A stretch of 22,050 nt of DNA from Lachnospiraceae bacterium UBA7160 (GTDB taxonomy: Bacteria > Bacillota > Clostridia > Lachnospirales > Lachnospiraceae). Both the position numbers and the translations under genes were made by a program. Shown piece by piece: positions 21,380 through 22,050 of this stretch. The notes under the pieces were generated by a model. That model searched no databases, was not told where the DNA came from, and saw only the letters and a list, made by a program, of their open reading frames with translations. Where the stretch lies: assembly GCA_002491565.1 (NCBI GenBank), contig DKWE01000038.1:1-22050 (forward strand). The letters are read 5' to 3'. Within the stretch, counting starts at the first letter, position 1; every line of letters begins with the position of its first letter.

Positions 21380-21399
21380 CATGTGCGACGTCGCACATG
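21380..21399. promoter_or_regulatory. 20-bp perfect palindrome upstream of the Uma2 gene
   Basis: CATGTGCGAC followed by its exact complement GTCGCACATG, no spacer. It lies about 30 bp upstream of the extended -10 element of the next gene. This is most simply an operator for a dimeric regulator; it may also be a recognition site of another kind. Confidence 0.65.
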
Positions 21400-21429
21400 A
21401 ATCTATCGGGAATTAAACCATTGATAATT

Positions 21430-21438
21430 TGCTATACT
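21430..21438 (+). promoter_or_regulatory. Extended -10 promoter of the Uma2 gene
   Basis: TGCTATACT is an extended -10 element (TGn-TATACT) 24 nt before the ATG at 21462. No good -35 is present, as usual for this promoter type. Confidence 0.55.
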
Positions 21439-21461
21439 CATAGCAGAAAGGAGTTGTTACC

Positions 21462-22007
21462 ATGCCATTGCCCAAAGAAAAGACCTATACCATTGAGGAC
21501 ATCTACAACCTCCCGGCCGGCCAGCGCGCGGAGCTGATCGACGGCCGGCTGTATGATATGGCACCGCCGAGCAGGGTGCACCAAAAATTAGTCAGTGCAT
21601 TTACTGTAGCTCTTACTAATTTTATTCGATCACAAGGAGGCTCCTGCGATGTCTATCCTGCCCCATTCGCTGTTTTTCTGAATGCAGATGAGGAAACTTA
21701 CGTCGAGCCGGATGTCAGTGTCATATGTGACAGGAACAAGCTCTCAGACCGGGGCTGTGAAGGCGCGCCGGACTTTATCATTGAAGTTGTCTCGCCAAGC
21801 AGCCGGAAGATGGACTACAATACCAAGAATGCCCTTTATTCAGATGCTGGCGTCCGTGAATATTGGATCGTTGACCCGGCCAAGAAACGCACCACCGTCT
21901 ACCGATACGAAGAAGATGCCGCTCCGGTTATCTTCCCTTTTGGCCAGGCGATTCAGGCTGGGATATACAGTGATCTGTCCATCATAGTAGCTGACTTGCT
22001 GGAATAG
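21462..22007 (+). CDS. Uma2-family (DUF820) PD-(D/E)XK nuclease-fold protein
   Basis: A 181-aa protein of usual Uma2 length. Matches include YTIEDIYNLPAGQRAELIDG, MAPPSRVHQ, the acidic segment EPDVSVI (about 86-92), PDFIIEVVSPSS (105-116) and a downstream Lys after MDYNTKNALY, consistent with the D...E-x-V/K nuclease core. Uma2 proteins are widespread, largely uncharacterised predicted endonucleases, possibly of mobile-element or DNA-repair type. AAGGAG lies 8 nt before the ATG. It has its own promoter, beside a 20-bp palindrome, and a terminator immediately after, so it is a self-contained unit at the lysogeny end. Confidence 0.88.
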   Translation: MPLPKEKTYTIEDIYNLPAGQRAELIDGRLYDMAPPSRVHQKLVSAFTVALTNFIRSQGGSCDVYPAPFAVFLNADEETYVEPDVSVICDRNKLSDRGCEGAPDFIIEVVSPSSRKMDYNTKNALYSDAGVREYWIVDPAKKRTTVYRYEEDAAPVIFPFGQAIQAGIYSDLSIIVADLLE

Positions 22008-22020
22008 AATCTAAATAAAA

Positions 22021-22050
22021 AAACCGCCCCTGCGCCAACAGGAACGGTTT
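22021..22050. terminator. Hairpin terminator after Uma2, cut by window end
   Basis: AAACCG (22021-22026) pairs with CGGTTT (22045-22050), and CCTG (22029-22032) with CAGG (22039-22042). The preceding A-run and the T-run at the end make it a likely bidirectional terminator. Confidence 0.7.

Overview
The window is the control and early-replication region of a temperate phage (prophage) of a low-to-mid GC Firmicute. I infer a Clostridia/Lachnospiraceae-type host from strong GGAGG ribosome sites, ATG/TTG/GTG starts, the gene families present and the style of the small proteins. No structural, packaging, lysis or intact integrase gene is present, and no rRNA, tRNA or CRISPR array was seen.

Layout: a divergent genetic switch sits at about 17.56-18.58 kb. 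To the right run the CI/LexA-like repressor and lysogeny-side accessory genes on the + strand: a glycine-rich small protein, a 393-aa protein with a SAP-like C-terminus, a trio with a DUF4160 protein, a 28-aa membrane peptide resembling type I toxins/holin-like toxins, and a Uma2-family nuclease. To the left a cro-like gene opens a long minus-strand early operon of about 17 kb. Both switch promoters (TTGACA-17-TATTCT leftward, TTGAAA-17-TATAGT rightward) carry operator-like TTCACAC palindromes in their spacers.

The early operon starts with small Cys-rich, membrane and HTH proteins (17.5-13.8 kb). A recombination/replication block follows (13.7-7.0 kb): SMC/RecF-like ATPase, Sak4-like RecA-fold ATPase, DUF669 protein, DEAH helicase and PriCT-2/primase-RepA helicase. 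Next is a 290-bp non-coding, repeat-rich, origin-like segment (6.70-6.99 kb). Then come RusA resolvase, small zinc-ribbon genes and a modification block (5.5-2.0 kb) with a large repeat-containing cytosine-C5 methyltransferase, a radical SAM protein and a D12-class adenine methyltransferase. The operon ends in a truncated tyrosine recombinase and small genes. Many neighbours overlap as ATGA, TGATG or TAATG, so the operon looks tightly coupled in translation.

Islands on the opposite strand interrupt it: a hicAB toxin-antitoxin pair with its own perfect consensus promoter and palindromic operator (0.35-1.04 kb), and two tiny + strand genes (15.98 and 16.47 kb), each preceded by the same promoter plus 5'-hairpin cassette. 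These would be expressed independently of the lytic operon, as expected of lysogenic-conversion (moron) genes.

The points most worth a second look are the six-repeat methyltransferase beside a radical SAM enzyme and a Dam enzyme, the duplicated promoter-hairpin cassette, the origin-like repeat region, and the accessory lysogeny cluster with its 20-bp perfect palindrome and candidate attenuator RNA. All assignments come from reading motifs by eye; no database search was run.
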